Assembly: GCF_039543185.1 (NCBI RefSeq)
Contig: NZ_BAABJG010000006.1
Coordinates: 310,001-374,000, forward strand
Reading direction: 5' to 3'
From: Paenibacillus_S vulneris
GTDB lineage: Bacteria; Bacillota; Bacilli; Paenibacillales; NBRC-103111
Length of the DNA stretch: 64,000 bases
In this document: positions 8,253-16,085 of the stretch, piece after piece
Layout: the number at the start of each line of letters is the position of its first letter
Numbering within the stretch: the first letter of the stretch is position 1
Notes under the pieces: generated by a model
Told to the model about the DNA's origin: nothing
The model's input: the letters and a program-made list of their open reading frames with translations, nothing else
Database searches by the model: none
Translations under genes and position numbers: made by a program

Positions 8253-8280
8253 ATTGTAACGGCGCTCCTTATTTTGTCAA
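8253..8280 (-). promoter_or_regulatory. Sigma-A-type promoter of cysK
   Basis: Minus-strand TTGACA (8275-8280), 16 bases, TACAAT (8253-8258), about 60 bp before the cysK start. Confidence 0.65.
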
Positions 8281-8318
8281 CAGCCTGGATACTGCCGGAA
8301 GGCTCCATAGCAGGATGA

Positions 8319-9629
8319 TTACGACGCCTTAACCGGTTTATCCATCGGAACCTTTCGCATGAAAAACCAGGATGCAATCGGAGTGCAGCCGATGCCCAGG
8401 AGCAACAAGTTCATCGCGGCAGGAGAGGAAGTCATCGCCACCACAGCGATAAAAACGGCCGTCCCCGTAATCCGGCCCGCATTCAAAGCAAGCTCGCGCA
8501 TCACGATATACTCCTCCCGATGCTTTACGCTATCCTCATGCTTGCCGATCAAATCAAATACGGAGGAGGTCATAGGAATCGAGTACATCGGAAAAAAAAG
8601 TCCGACGCCAGCCCCAAAAATGAGCAAAGTCAAAAAATTGACCTTCCAGAAAAAGGGCAGAATGACAAGGACGATCATGACCGCTCCGATCAGCATCGCT
8701 TTCTTCCTGTATTTCGGCTTCAGCAGCCTTCCTGTAATCATAAAGCTGACCAAAGAAACAGCCGAGGTAATCAGGGCAAAGTTCCCCAGCTTCATCTCAT
8801 TGCCGGTATGAACATAAACAAGCAGACCGATCATGAAACCAAACACGCCTTCCCTTGCGCCTTGAGCTACCAAGCCGAGTGACACCGTACGCCACAGCGT
8901 CTCCTTTTGACTCAGACAGCGCAGAGTAAGGAACCATTCGTAATGTCCTTGCGACTTTCTTTTTTTCAGAAAAAAACTGAATATGACACCAATTACGAAA
9001 ATGACAAGAGACAGTGTAAAGATCACGCGATATCCGTTCGTCTGCTTCAAATGAATGATTAAAAAGCCGGAGATCCACGGAGCGATCATCCCTGCCCCGG
9101 ACCCTAACAACCCGGCCCATCCGTTAAAACGATCCCGATTCCCTGGATTCGTCACCTCAAAATATACTACGTTGAAGGCTAGCCAAAATAAACCGGAAGC
9201 CATCCCGAGAATAACCCCCAAGAGCAGGTAGAAATGAACCGCGTTGGTTCCGAACCACAGCACCAGCGTATAAAACAAGGCGGATACCGCCACTCCGGCC
9301 CGTAAACAGTTCATCTTGTTATGCTCCTTGACCCATTTTCCCGCAAGCCAAAAGGTCAGAGCCATCGCCACATGGTTAATCAGCGTAAACCAGCCGATAA
9401 GAGCAAAGTCCTGCCGCGCCTTCCACAGATAGACGTTGACAAACGTACCTGACAAAGCGTTGGCCGCAGCCACCAAGCCTTGAACGATCAGAAGCAGCCT
9501 GGATTGTGCTGTCAGCCTGCCTCCTTTCCCGGAGGAAGTCTCACTCTCGTCGCCGTCGTAGCGCCACCCTGTGCGCTGCTCTTTGCTCCGCACCCATTTG
9601 TGCGGAAATTGTTTGGTTCCAGAATGCAT
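8319..9629 (-). CDS. MFS transporter
   Basis: 436-aa protein with about 12 hydrophobic segments after a 35-residue polar N-terminus. The start ATG at 9627-9629 follows AGGTGA by 5 bases; a GTG three codons further up (9636-9638) is possible but has no site. MFS-like marks are the charged loop LAGKWVKEHNKM between TM2 and TM3 and a long cytoplasmic loop with FFLKKRKSQG. Substrate is unknown. It stands alone between cysK and the zinc-ribbon gene. Confidence 0.8.
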   Translation of the reverse strand: MHSGTKQFPHKWVRSKEQRTGWRYDGDESETSSGKGGRLTAQSRLLLIVQGLVAAANALSGTFVNVYLWKARQDFALIGWFTLINHVAMALTFWLAGKWVKEHNKMNCLRAGVAVSALFYTLVLWFGTNAVHFYLLLGVILGMASGLFWLAFNVVYFEVTNPGNRDRFNGWAGLLGSGAGMIAPWISGFLIIHLKQTNGYRVIFTLSLVIFVIGVIFSFFLKKRKSQGHYEWFLTLRCLSQKETLWRTVSLGLVAQGAREGVFGFMIGLLVYVHTGNEMKLGNFALITSAVSLVSFMITGRLLKPKYRKKAMLIGAVMIVLVILPFFWKVNFLTLLIFGAGVGLFFPMYSIPMTSSVFDLIGKHEDSVKHREEYIVMRELALNAGRITGTAVFIAVVAMTSSPAAMNLLLLGIGCTPIASWFFMRKVPMDKPVKAS

Positions 9630-9707
9630 TGTGCTCACCTGTTATGTAGGATTATGACGTCCTTGTTAACCTTCCCCTCTCTACGAAAAACATGAGGGAA
9701 TGAAAAA

Positions 9708-9745
9708 AAAGGAAATCCCCATCCTAGTGGGAATTTCCTTTTTGA
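9708..9745. terminator. Bidirectional intrinsic terminator
   Basis: AAGGAAAT ... ATTTCCTT with an inner CCC/GGG, flanked by A-tract and T-tract on both sides. It separates the MFS gene from the zinc-ribbon gene and would serve the latter on the minus strand. Confidence 0.75.
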
Positions 9746-9754
9746 GAGCCGAGC

Positions 9755-10270
9755 TTATTGATGGCCATGTTGCTTTAACAGCTCGATCATCGCCAGACGG
9801 TCTTCCTCGGACAATACCTGCTCCATTCTGAAGCAGGAAGGGCAGACGAAGACCTTCGTGCTGTGAGCCGCCTTAACCAAAGGCTGGTTCAGTCGCGGCG
9901 GGATGACAGGAACGAAGCCTTGCTGCATGGTCTGCGTACCTGTTAGCAGCATAAAGCTGTGGCAGACAGGACATTCCGGCGTATCCTCCTGCGTGTCCAG
10001 TACACGCTGTACGCCTTCCTCGTAGTCTTCGATCCCTTCAAACTCCTCGTAGTCCTCATATTCCTCGAGGTCCTCATCATCCTCAGGATCGTCAGCTTCC
10101 TCTTCGTCCAAATCCACCTCTTGCTCGTCCTGCCCTACCTTCAAATTAATGCTGCGGTAATCGCCGAGCTCATTAAAGCAGTGCGGACAGGTTTCCTCCG
10201 GACCGATTTCGGGGTCCCATACAATCTCGGTTTGGCACCATGGACATACTTGATCATGCGATTGCGGCAC
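9755..10270 (-). CDS. Zinc-ribbon protein with a central acidic region
   Basis: 171-aa protein. Two zinc-ribbon halves are seen at the N-terminus (CPWC near residue 9 and CPHC near residue 33) and a second CPVC/CPSC pair near residues 98 and 143. Between them lies a run of about 45 mostly D and E residues. The design suggests a small zinc-binding adaptor. I do not know a characterised homologue. It follows the DUF350 gene and a 27-residue membrane peptide on the same strand, so it probably belongs to the pspA stress cluster. Confidence 0.7.
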   Translation of the reverse strand: MPQSHDQVCPWCQTEIVWDPEIGPEETCPHCFNELGDYRSINLKVGQDEQEVDLDEEEADDPEDDEDLEEYEDYEEFEGIEDYEEGVQRVLDTQEDTPECPVCHSFMLLTGTQTMQQGFVPVIPPRLNQPLVKAAHSTKVFVCPSCFRMEQVLSEEDRLAMIELLKQHGHQ

Positions 10271-10294
10271 CGTACATTCCTCCGATTCAACTTA

Positions 10295-10378
10295 CTAGCC
10301 GTGTTTAATAAAATAATACGTGCCCCAGACGAAAAACACAAGCGCCAGGGCCAGCAAACTGCCCCATAAATATTTCAT
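10295..10378 (-). CDS. 27-residue single-pass membrane peptide
   Basis: Short ORF from the ATG at 10376-10378 to TAG at 10295-10297. The product begins MKYLWGSLLALALVFF and ends YYFIKHG: one hydrophobic span with a positively charged C-terminus. GGAGGG lies 6 bases before the start. It fits exactly between the DUF350 gene (30 bp upstream) and the zinc-ribbon gene (24 bp downstream), all on one strand. Strong site, transmembrane composition and position support a real gene. Role unknown; a small partner of the DUF350 or PspA protein is a guess. Confidence 0.6.
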   Translation of the reverse strand: MKYLWGSLLALALVFFVWGTYYFIKHG

Positions 10379-10408
10379 TTCATGCCCTCCGGATCTAGCC
10401 CTGCCATC

Positions 10409-10807
10409 TTAAGTTACACTCGCACCGATAACATACGACATGGAGATGGAAATCACCATCGACAGGAATCCAACCGCCTTGTTATCCTTTTGAATCTGCT
10501 CATCTATTTTAAAGTATGGCGTCAAAAATTCAAATATAAAATAGGCGACCAGAAGCAAAATAAAGCCGTAGCCGGCCCAAATCAGCGAATGGAGCACGGA
10601 ATCGTTATTTAAAATAGCAAAGCGGAACAGGTTGCAAATCCCGAATATTTTGCCTCCGGTAGCCATAGCTACTGACAGGTTTCCATTCTTGATTTCTTCC
10701 CAGTCCTTATATCGGGTCACTAGCTCAAAGATGGCAAGGAACACAATGAGAGCTACGACGGCAACGGAGAAAAAAGCCAGCGTCTCTATATAAGGATTAT
10801 TTAGCAT
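10409..10807 (-). CDS. DUF350-family membrane protein
   Basis: 132-aa protein (start ATG 10805-10807 after GAGGTG; an in-frame TTG at 10826-10828 with GGGAGGTG is a real alternative) with four transmembrane segments. The pattern, including SLIWAGYGFILLLVAYFIFEFL and FLSMVISISMSYVIGA, fits DUF350 (YjfL-type) proteins. In several bacteria these are encoded beside pspA-like genes and are thought to act in envelope stress, which matches the pspA gene upstream here. Mechanism is unknown. Confidence 0.7.
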   Translation of the reverse strand: MLNNPYIETLAFFSVAVVALIVFLAIFELVTRYKDWEEIKNGNLSVAMATGGKIFGICNLFRFAILNNDSVLHSLIWAGYGFILLLVAYFIFEFLTPYFKIDEQIQKDNKAVGFLSMVISISMSYVIGASVT

Positions 10808-10958
10808 GACATCCACCTCTTCATTCAAGTATCGACACCTCCCTACAAAACCTCAAAAGTAGCGAATCCTGATTGTTTCGTTGCATTTCGGGGAATTCCC
10901 CGGATAAGAAAAACATATTCGGGTACGGGATTGAATATGAAACGGCTTTAACGCTTGA

Positions 10959-10989
10959 AGAGACTGTGGCCGAAGCCGCAGTCTCTTGC
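10959..10989. other. Hairpin between pspA and the DUF350 gene
   Basis: AGAGACTG-TGG-CCGAAG-CCG-CAGTCTCT makes a long, nearly perfect stem-loop just after the pspA stop. No T-tract follows, so it may be a processing or partial-termination element. A short perfect palindrome CGGGGAATTCCCCG lies at 10889-10902. Confidence 0.45.
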
Positions 10990-11016
10990 TTGGTCGATAC
11001 TATTGTTCGGGGTGGA

Positions 11017-11694
11017 TTAGGATTCTTTCTTTGCTGCCAGCTTGGCTCTCAAAGCGGCAAGCTCATCGTCAACGCCGTCGCTCTTGCCCAATTGATCCAA
11101 TTCATCATCCAGGCTGCGGTTTTTGGAACGAAGCTCGTTGCTTGCTTCCGCCTCCGCTTCCATTTGCAATACTTTTTCCGACATACGATCAAAGCCTTTA
11201 GCCGCATTATCCGTTCCAAAGCCGGACATCGCCTGGTTGATTTGCTTTTGCGCTTTTGCCGCTTCCGCACGAGCTACGAGCAAATCCTTTTTGTTTTTCA
11301 TTTTGGTAAACTCGTCTTTCATCTCTTGCAGCTGATCGCGCAGACGATCTGCATTGCCTTTGGCGATATCGTATTGCTTTTTCATTTCTTCATAACGGGT
11401 TTGATGCTCTTTCTTATCCTGCAGCGCACGGCGGGCCAAATCTTCATTGCCTTGCTCCAGAGCCTTCAGAGCCTGCTCTTCACGCTTTTGCACCATTTCG
11501 AACGCTTCTTCGTATTGCTGCTTGAATTTCTTCTCAACCGCAATTTGCTTCGCTACAGCCACTTCGGCTTCGTTGATGTCCTCTTCCATGTCGCGCAAGA
11601 ATTGGTTCAGCATTTTCACCGGATCTTCCGCTTTATCTAACAAATCGTTAATCGAAGCCATTGTTAAGTCACGCAATCTTTTGAAGATTCCCAT
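11017..11694 (-). CDS. pspA: PspA/IM30-family membrane-stress protein
   Basis: 225-aa, almost entirely helical protein. The start MGIFKRLRDLTMASINDLLD with its amphipathic N-terminal helix, EDPVKMLNQFLRDMEEDI, and the long charged coiled coil identify PspA/IM30 (ESCRT-III-like membrane remodelling). The ATG at 11692-11694 is preferred: GGAGG lies 9 bases before it, too close to the in-frame TTG upstream. A sigma-W-type promoter lies at 11780-11806. It heads a probable stress cluster with the DUF350, small membrane and zinc-ribbon genes. Confidence 0.93.
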   Translation of the reverse strand: MGIFKRLRDLTMASINDLLDKAEDPVKMLNQFLRDMEEDINEAEVAVAKQIAVEKKFKQQYEEAFEMVQKREEQALKALEQGNEDLARRALQDKKEHQTRYEEMKKQYDIAKGNADRLRDQLQEMKDEFTKMKNKKDLLVARAEAAKAQKQINQAMSGFGTDNAAKGFDRMSEKVLQMEAEAEASNELRSKNRSLDDELDQLGKSDGVDDELAALRAKLAAKKES

Positions 11695-11779
11695 ACCCAA
11701 ATTCCTCCCATGAATGTTCTATTGTATTGGAAAAGCTTTAGTTCTTATCTTACAGTAACATCGATGTTTACACTATACA

Positions 11780-11806
11780 TACGAGGCAACCCTGCTCGGA
11801 GTTTCA
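11780..11806 (-). promoter_or_regulatory. ECF sigma-W-type promoter upstream of pspA
   Basis: Minus-strand TGAAAC (11801-11806), 17 bases, CGTA (11780-11783). This is the consensus of extracytoplasmic-function sigma factors of the SigW kind. In Bacillus subtilis pspA belongs to the SigW regulon, so consensus and gene identity agree. Confidence 0.7.
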
Positions 11807-11827
11807 TCGCGCTGCAAAAAAAATTTG

Positions 11828-14197
11828 TCACTTCAGCTCGGCTACGGTGACCCCAGTACCGCCTTCATTATAATTGCCGATACGATAGCTCTTGACGTGC
11901 TTATGCTTGCGCAAAAACTCCTGAATCCCCGTCCGCAAAATTCCGGTGCCTTTACCATGAATAATATAGACCTGGCCGAAATTGGCCAAATACGATTCAT
12001 CCAGAAAACGGTCGACCTCAATCAGCGATTCCTCCAGATTAAGTCCCCGCAGGTCCAGCTCCATTCTGGCGTTCTCATCCCGTGTCCGCTTCAGGCTTGC
12101 TGCGGCTTGCTGCGGTTTCTTCTCCGCGGCGGATGCAGCCTTAACAAGCTCCAGATCGGCCAGCTGAACCTTCATCTTCATGATGCCGAGCTGTACCATC
12201 GCTTCGGTATCGCTGACCACTTCAACGATATGGCCCTTCTGACGCAGGTTGGTTACAAGCACCTCGTCTCCGGCTTCCAGCTTATCCTGCTTCTTCTTGG
12301 AAGGCTGCGCCGTCTTTTTCTGCCGAAGCTCCGGCACGGCCTGATCCAATCTGCGCTTGGCGTCGCTTAACTGGTGATCCTTCACCAGATGGGCTTCCCG
12401 CTGCATGCGCCGCAGATCGGCGATGATCTCGTCCGCCTCGCGCCGGGCTTTGGCGACAGCCTCCTGAGCTTCGCGCTCCGCTTTCTCGAACATCCGGTCA
12501 CGCTGCTCTTCAAAGCGCTGCTGCTGGGCTTCCAGCTTCGCACGCAGGCTCTCCACCTCGCGGCGGAGCTGTTCGGCCGTTTGACGCTCCGCTTCGGCTG
12601 TCAAACGGTTTTCTTCCAGCGTGGCGATCATCGATTCCACACGCTGATCCTCTTCGCCGACCTGCCCGCGGGCATGCTCGATAATCGACTTGGCAAGGCC
12701 AAGCCGCTGGGCGATGGCGAATGCGTTGCTTCGGCCCGGAACGCCGACCAGCAGGCGATACGTCGGACTGAGCGTCTGAATATCGAACTCCATGCTGGCG
12801 TTAATGATCCCCTGACGGTCGAAGGCATAAGCCTTCAGCTCGCTGTAGTGGGTCGTGGCGACGATGCGGCAGCCCATTTTATGAATATATTCCAGGAGCG
12901 ATATGGCCAGAGCCGAGCCTTCCGCCGGGTCGGTACCCGCACCCAGCTCGTCAAGAAGCACCAGGCTTTTGGGCGTCATATCGCGAAGAATCCGAATGAT
13001 GTTGGTCATATGGCTTGAGAACGTACTCAAGCTTTGTTCGATGGATTGCTCATCTCCGATATCGGCATAGATTGCGTCGAAGACACATAGCTGGCTGCCT
13101 TCCTCCGCAGGAACGAACAACCCCGACATCGCCATTAAGGACAGTAGGCCGATCGTCTTGAGCGATACCGTTTTACCGCCGGTATTGGGTCCCGTTACAA
13201 TAATGGTTGTATACCGGTTCCCAAGCTCGATATCGAGCGGCACAACCTTATCCGCAGAAATGAGAGGATGCCGCCCGCGCTTGATCTTTATAAATCCGCG
13301 GTCATTTAATATCGGCAGCGTTGCTTTCATCTCGTGGGACAGCCCTGCTTTGGCGAAAGTAAAATCCAGCTCGGCCAGCGCATCGAGATTGCCTAACAGG
13401 AAGTCGGCAGACTCGGCTACCAGCTCAGTCAGCATACGCAATATTTTCTCAATCTCCGTCTCTTCCTTGAGCTTCAGCTCCCGGACGCGGTTATTCAATT
13501 GAACGACGGCTTCAGGCTCGATGAACAACGTAGCGCCGGAAGCGGATTGGTCGTGTATCATCCCGCCGAAATGGCCGCGGTACTCCTGCTTCACAGGAAT
13601 AACATAACGGTCGTTACGGATGGTAACGAGGTTATCCTGCAGCATCTTTTGGATGGAAGGGGTACGCACCATCTGCTCCAGACGATCCCTTGCACGCGTT
13701 TCGCTGGTTCGCAGCTCCTGACGGATACGAGCCAGCTCCGGACTGGCCGAATCCACCACCTGCGCATTCTCGTCGATACACTGCTTGATTCTGTCTTCCG
13801 TCGGCTTCAGATCCTCTATTTGCTCCGTAAGCATGACCAAAGAAGGAATTGGATAATCCTCATGCACCTCATTCAAAAACCGCTTGAGCCTTCGGCCGCC
13901 ATAGATCGTATTGGCAGTATCATACAGCTCCGAAGGGCTCAACACACCGCCGATCCTCGCACGATGAACCGCCGTCTTGATATCACGAATGCCACCGAAT
14001 GGAGCGCTTCCTTTGAGCCGGTTCACGTTAACCGCTTCGTCCGTAGCCTTTAAACGCCGCTTGACTTCTTCAAAATCTCCGCTCGGAAGCAGCTGCTCCA
14101 CGCGTTCCTTTCCCAGACTGGTTTCCGCGTGATTGGTGCATTTATCTAATATGGAGGCGTAATCCAATGTCTTTAAAATTTTGCTGTTCAATTCCAT
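11828..14197 (-). CDS. mutS2: MutS2 endonuclease / ribosome-collision ATPase
   Basis: 789 aa, the usual length. The clamp/lever region is followed by the ATPase with Walker A TGPNTGGKTVSLK and Walker B LVLLDELGAGTDPAEG, a KOW-like segment (EAGDEVLVTNLRQKGHIVEV), and a C-terminal Smr domain with LDLRG and HGKGTGILR. It lacks the mismatch-recognition domain of MutS. The family is linked to rescue of collided ribosomes and suppression of recombination. The start at 14195-14197 gives MELNSKILKTLDY, the normal N-terminus; an ATG 11 codons upstream is less likely. Confidence 0.95.
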   Translation of the reverse strand: MELNSKILKTLDYASILDKCTNHAETSLGKERVEQLLPSGDFEEVKRRLKATDEAVNVNRLKGSAPFGGIRDIKTAVHRARIGGVLSPSELYDTANTIYGGRRLKRFLNEVHEDYPIPSLVMLTEQIEDLKPTEDRIKQCIDENAQVVDSASPELARIRQELRTSETRARDRLEQMVRTPSIQKMLQDNLVTIRNDRYVIPVKQEYRGHFGGMIHDQSASGATLFIEPEAVVQLNNRVRELKLKEETEIEKILRMLTELVAESADFLLGNLDALAELDFTFAKAGLSHEMKATLPILNDRGFIKIKRGRHPLISADKVVPLDIELGNRYTTIIVTGPNTGGKTVSLKTIGLLSLMAMSGLFVPAEEGSQLCVFDAIYADIGDEQSIEQSLSTFSSHMTNIIRILRDMTPKSLVLLDELGAGTDPAEGSALAISLLEYIHKMGCRIVATTHYSELKAYAFDRQGIINASMEFDIQTLSPTYRLLVGVPGRSNAFAIAQRLGLAKSIIEHARGQVGEEDQRVESMIATLEENRLTAEAERQTAEQLRREVESLRAKLEAQQQRFEEQRDRMFEKAEREAQEAVAKARREADEIIADLRRMQREAHLVKDHQLSDAKRRLDQAVPELRQKKTAQPSKKKQDKLEAGDEVLVTNLRQKGHIVEVVSDTEAMVQLGIMKMKVQLADLELVKAASAAEKKPQQAAASLKRTRDENARMELDLRGLNLEESLIEVDRFLDESYLANFGQVYIIHGKGTGILRTGIQEFLRKHKHVKSYRIGNYNEGGTGVTVAELK

Positions 14198-14421
14198 CCT
14201 ACCTTTCTTTTCCGTTACCCATCTATTCATTATATTATATCCGATGCCTTGGGGATAAGCTAATTTTCTGCTATAGCCGTTCTCTCCGCCATTCTAAAAT
14301 ATGGTTTACATAAACCCCATGGCACAGGCCATAATACTATGTGCAGCGAGAAAAATCGTCAAAGGTACGCCGTTCACCGTGTCAGATCCAAAATGCTACT
14401 AGAGAGGGAGGTTTAAAGCCG

Positions 14422-14781
14422 ATGCATTTGCTTGGACATCTCGTCAGGTTTATCGTATCTGCTTTGGTCTTGATGTTCGTCAGCTTCATCGTTCCCGCAT
14501 TTAAGGTCGGCGGGTTCTGGAGCGCTTTTTTCCTGGCTTTGGTCATTGCGATTGCGGCATGGGTCATTGAAGGCATCTTCGGCAAAAAGATCACACCGTT
14601 CGGTCGAGGGATCGTAGGGTTCATCACCAGCGCCGTAATCATTTGGCTGGCCCAATTTGTTGTAAGTGGAGTTACAACGAGCTTTATCGGCGCCATTCTT
14701 GCTGCATTGGTCATCGGCATTATCGACTTGTTCATTCCGGTCAAAACACCGTTTGAGCAAGGAACCCGGGATCGAAAGTAA
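14422..14781 (+). CDS. YvlD-like / phage-holin superfamily IV membrane protein
   Basis: 119-aa protein with four transmembrane segments (FIVSALVLMFVSFIVPAF, AFFLALVIAIAAWVI, GFITSAVIIWLAQFVV, FIGAILAALVIGIIDLFI) and charged ends, matching the YvlD / four-TM phage-holin family. In Bacillus subtilis YvlD is an envelope-stress protein; a sigma-W promoter was sought here and not found. GGGAGG precedes the ATG by 10 bases. It is a lone plus-strand gene followed by a terminator. Bases 14198-14421 hold nothing else recognisable. Confidence 0.75.
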   Translation: MHLLGHLVRFIVSALVLMFVSFIVPAFKVGGFWSAFFLALVIAIAAWVIEGIFGKKITPFGRGIVGFITSAVIIWLAQFVVSGVTTSFIGAILAALVIGIIDLFIPVKTPFEQGTRDRK

Positions 14782-14835
14782 GCTTCTCCCCACGTAGCAA
14801 GCGAGGTCTTCAAGCGTTTGCCGTAAAAGGGGACA

Positions 14836-14876
14836 AAAATCAGTCTGCGGATTTCCGCAAGGCTGATTTTCTTTGA
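14836..14876 (+). terminator. Intrinsic terminator after the YvlD-like gene
   Basis: AAAATCAG ... CTGATTTT with an inner TGCGG/CCGCA stem, followed by CTTTGATT. Confidence 0.75.
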
Positions 14877-14979
14877 TTGTTGCAAATTTGCCTTCCATTA
14901 TTCACCGGTTTGTCACTGCAAATGGTACGCCGCTCGTGTATCATGATCAGTGAGCAACCATAAAATGGAGGGGTAACGG

Positions 14980-15378
14980 ATGAAAAAACTTATTATGTTG
15001 GCAGTAGCCGTCTGTCTTGTATTGGCATTGTCCGCTTGCGGTAAAAAAGAGGAGGCTAGTGCGCCGGCGCCTACTTCAAATGCGGCATCGGGTTCCGCAT
15101 CCGCCGGAGCTTCCAACGAACTGAAGCTTGTCGCTTCGAACTTCAAGTTCGATCAGGCGGAATATAAAGTGAAAAAAGGACAAGACATTACCGTCACATT
15201 GGAAAATAAAGAGGGCATGCACGGTGTTGAGATTAAGGGCTTAAACGTCAAGCTGGACGGCAGCGCCAAAACAAAAACCTTCAAGGCAGACAAAGAAGGG
15301 ACTTATGATATCATTTGCTCGGTTCCATGCGGCCAAGGCCATATCAATATGAAATCGAAGCTGATCGTTGAATCTTAA
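14980..15378 (+). CDS. CuA-type cupredoxin lipoprotein
   Basis: 132-aa lipoprotein: signal MKKLIMLAVAVCLVLALSAC with lipobox Cys20, a 25-residue linker rich in A, S, G and P, then a single cupredoxin domain. The CuA binding set is complete: His81, Cys113, Cys117, His121 and Met124 (CSVPCGQGHINM), as in subunit II of cytochrome c oxidase. No cytochrome oxidase genes are near and no membrane helix is present, so it resembles a freestanding secreted CuA domain that could pass electrons or copper to an oxidase or nitrous oxide reductase. Confidence 0.82.
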   Translation: MKKLIMLAVAVCLVLALSACGKKEEASAPAPTSNAASGSASAGASNELKLVASNFKFDQAEYKVKKGQDITVTLENKEGMHGVEIKGLNVKLDGSAKTKTFKADKEGTYDIICSVPCGQGHINMKSKLIVES

Positions 15379-15390
15379 GGGTTCATAACC

Positions 15391-15424
15391 GGAGGCACGC
15401 CCGATAGGGGTGCCTCTTTATTTT
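15391..15424 (+). terminator. Intrinsic terminator after the cupredoxin gene
   Basis: GAGGCAC (15392-15398) pairs with GTGCCTC (15410-15416), followed by TTTATTTTG. Confidence 0.75.
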
Positions 15425-15471
15425 GTCCATAGCCCGGTACACCGTCTTTTTTCCAAGGTCAGGCCGATCAT

Positions 15472-16047
15472 TTATTTTTCTTCTTTGATTGTAGAAACGA
15501 CCAGCTTAATATCCTCAACGAAATATTTCATCAGCACCGGTCTTCGCCTTACAGCCAAGGGATGGTAGGAGAAGGTAACCGGGATCCCCTGATAGCTGTG
15601 CCAGGCTCCTCTAAAGCTTTTTACGTCAGCCTCTTCATCCGGAAATAAAGATTGTACGACTGTGTTCCCCAAACCGAGAATTATGGCTGGTTTTTTGGCT
15701 TCAAGCTGCTCCTGTAAATAAGAAGAACAAGCCGCCCTCGCGAGCGGTTTATTATAGGCCCGTTTTGGACGGCATTTTAAAAGAAAAGTGACATAAACCA
15801 TCTCAAGCGCCAGCCCCGCATCTCTCATACCGCGTTGGAGCGTCTCCCGGGTGCCGCAAACGAAAGGATTCCCTTCCCGGTCCTCCCTCAGCCCCGGGTT
15901 ATCCAGCAAAACAATAATGGGTGCATCAGGGTTTCCTTCTCCCCAAATTACTCGCTGACGATGGCTGCATAGCTCGCAATTCTGGCAATGAACCGCATGC
16001 GCCGGAGGGGCTTCTTCCTCTAACATCACTGGAGTAAAGTCCGACAT
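15472..16047 (-). CDS. Fe-S uracil-DNA glycosylase-like protein (family 4/5-like)
   Basis: 191-aa member of the UDG superfamily. Cysteines in HCQNCELC near the N-terminus, then LLKCRPKRAYNKP and AACSSYL, match the iron-sulfur-cluster cysteines and the spacing of family 4 enzymes. GNPFVCGTRETL and the late SYHPLAVRRR correspond to the uracil pocket and the H-P-S/A loop. The usual GExPG catalytic segment reads LDNPGLREDREG, an unusual change that leaves activity uncertain. Start at ATG 16045-16047; a TTG at 16057-16059 is the alternative. Confidence 0.75.
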   Translation of the reverse strand: MSDFTPVMLEEEAPPAHAVHCQNCELCSHRQRVIWGEGNPDAPIIVLLDNPGLREDREGNPFVCGTRETLQRGMRDAGLALEMVYVTFLLKCRPKRAYNKPLARAACSSYLQEQLEAKKPAIILGLGNTVVQSLFPDEEADVKSFRGAWHSYQGIPVTFSYHPLAVRRRPVLMKYFVEDIKLVVSTIKEEK

Positions 16048-16085
16048 TCTATTTCGCAAATCCTTTCTCGTATTGTTGTCTATCC

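Noticed and set aside
14198..14421. Sigma-W promoter for the YvlD-like gene
   Set aside because: Expected from Bacillus subtilis, but no TGAAAC-N16/17-CGTA pair was found on the plus strand.
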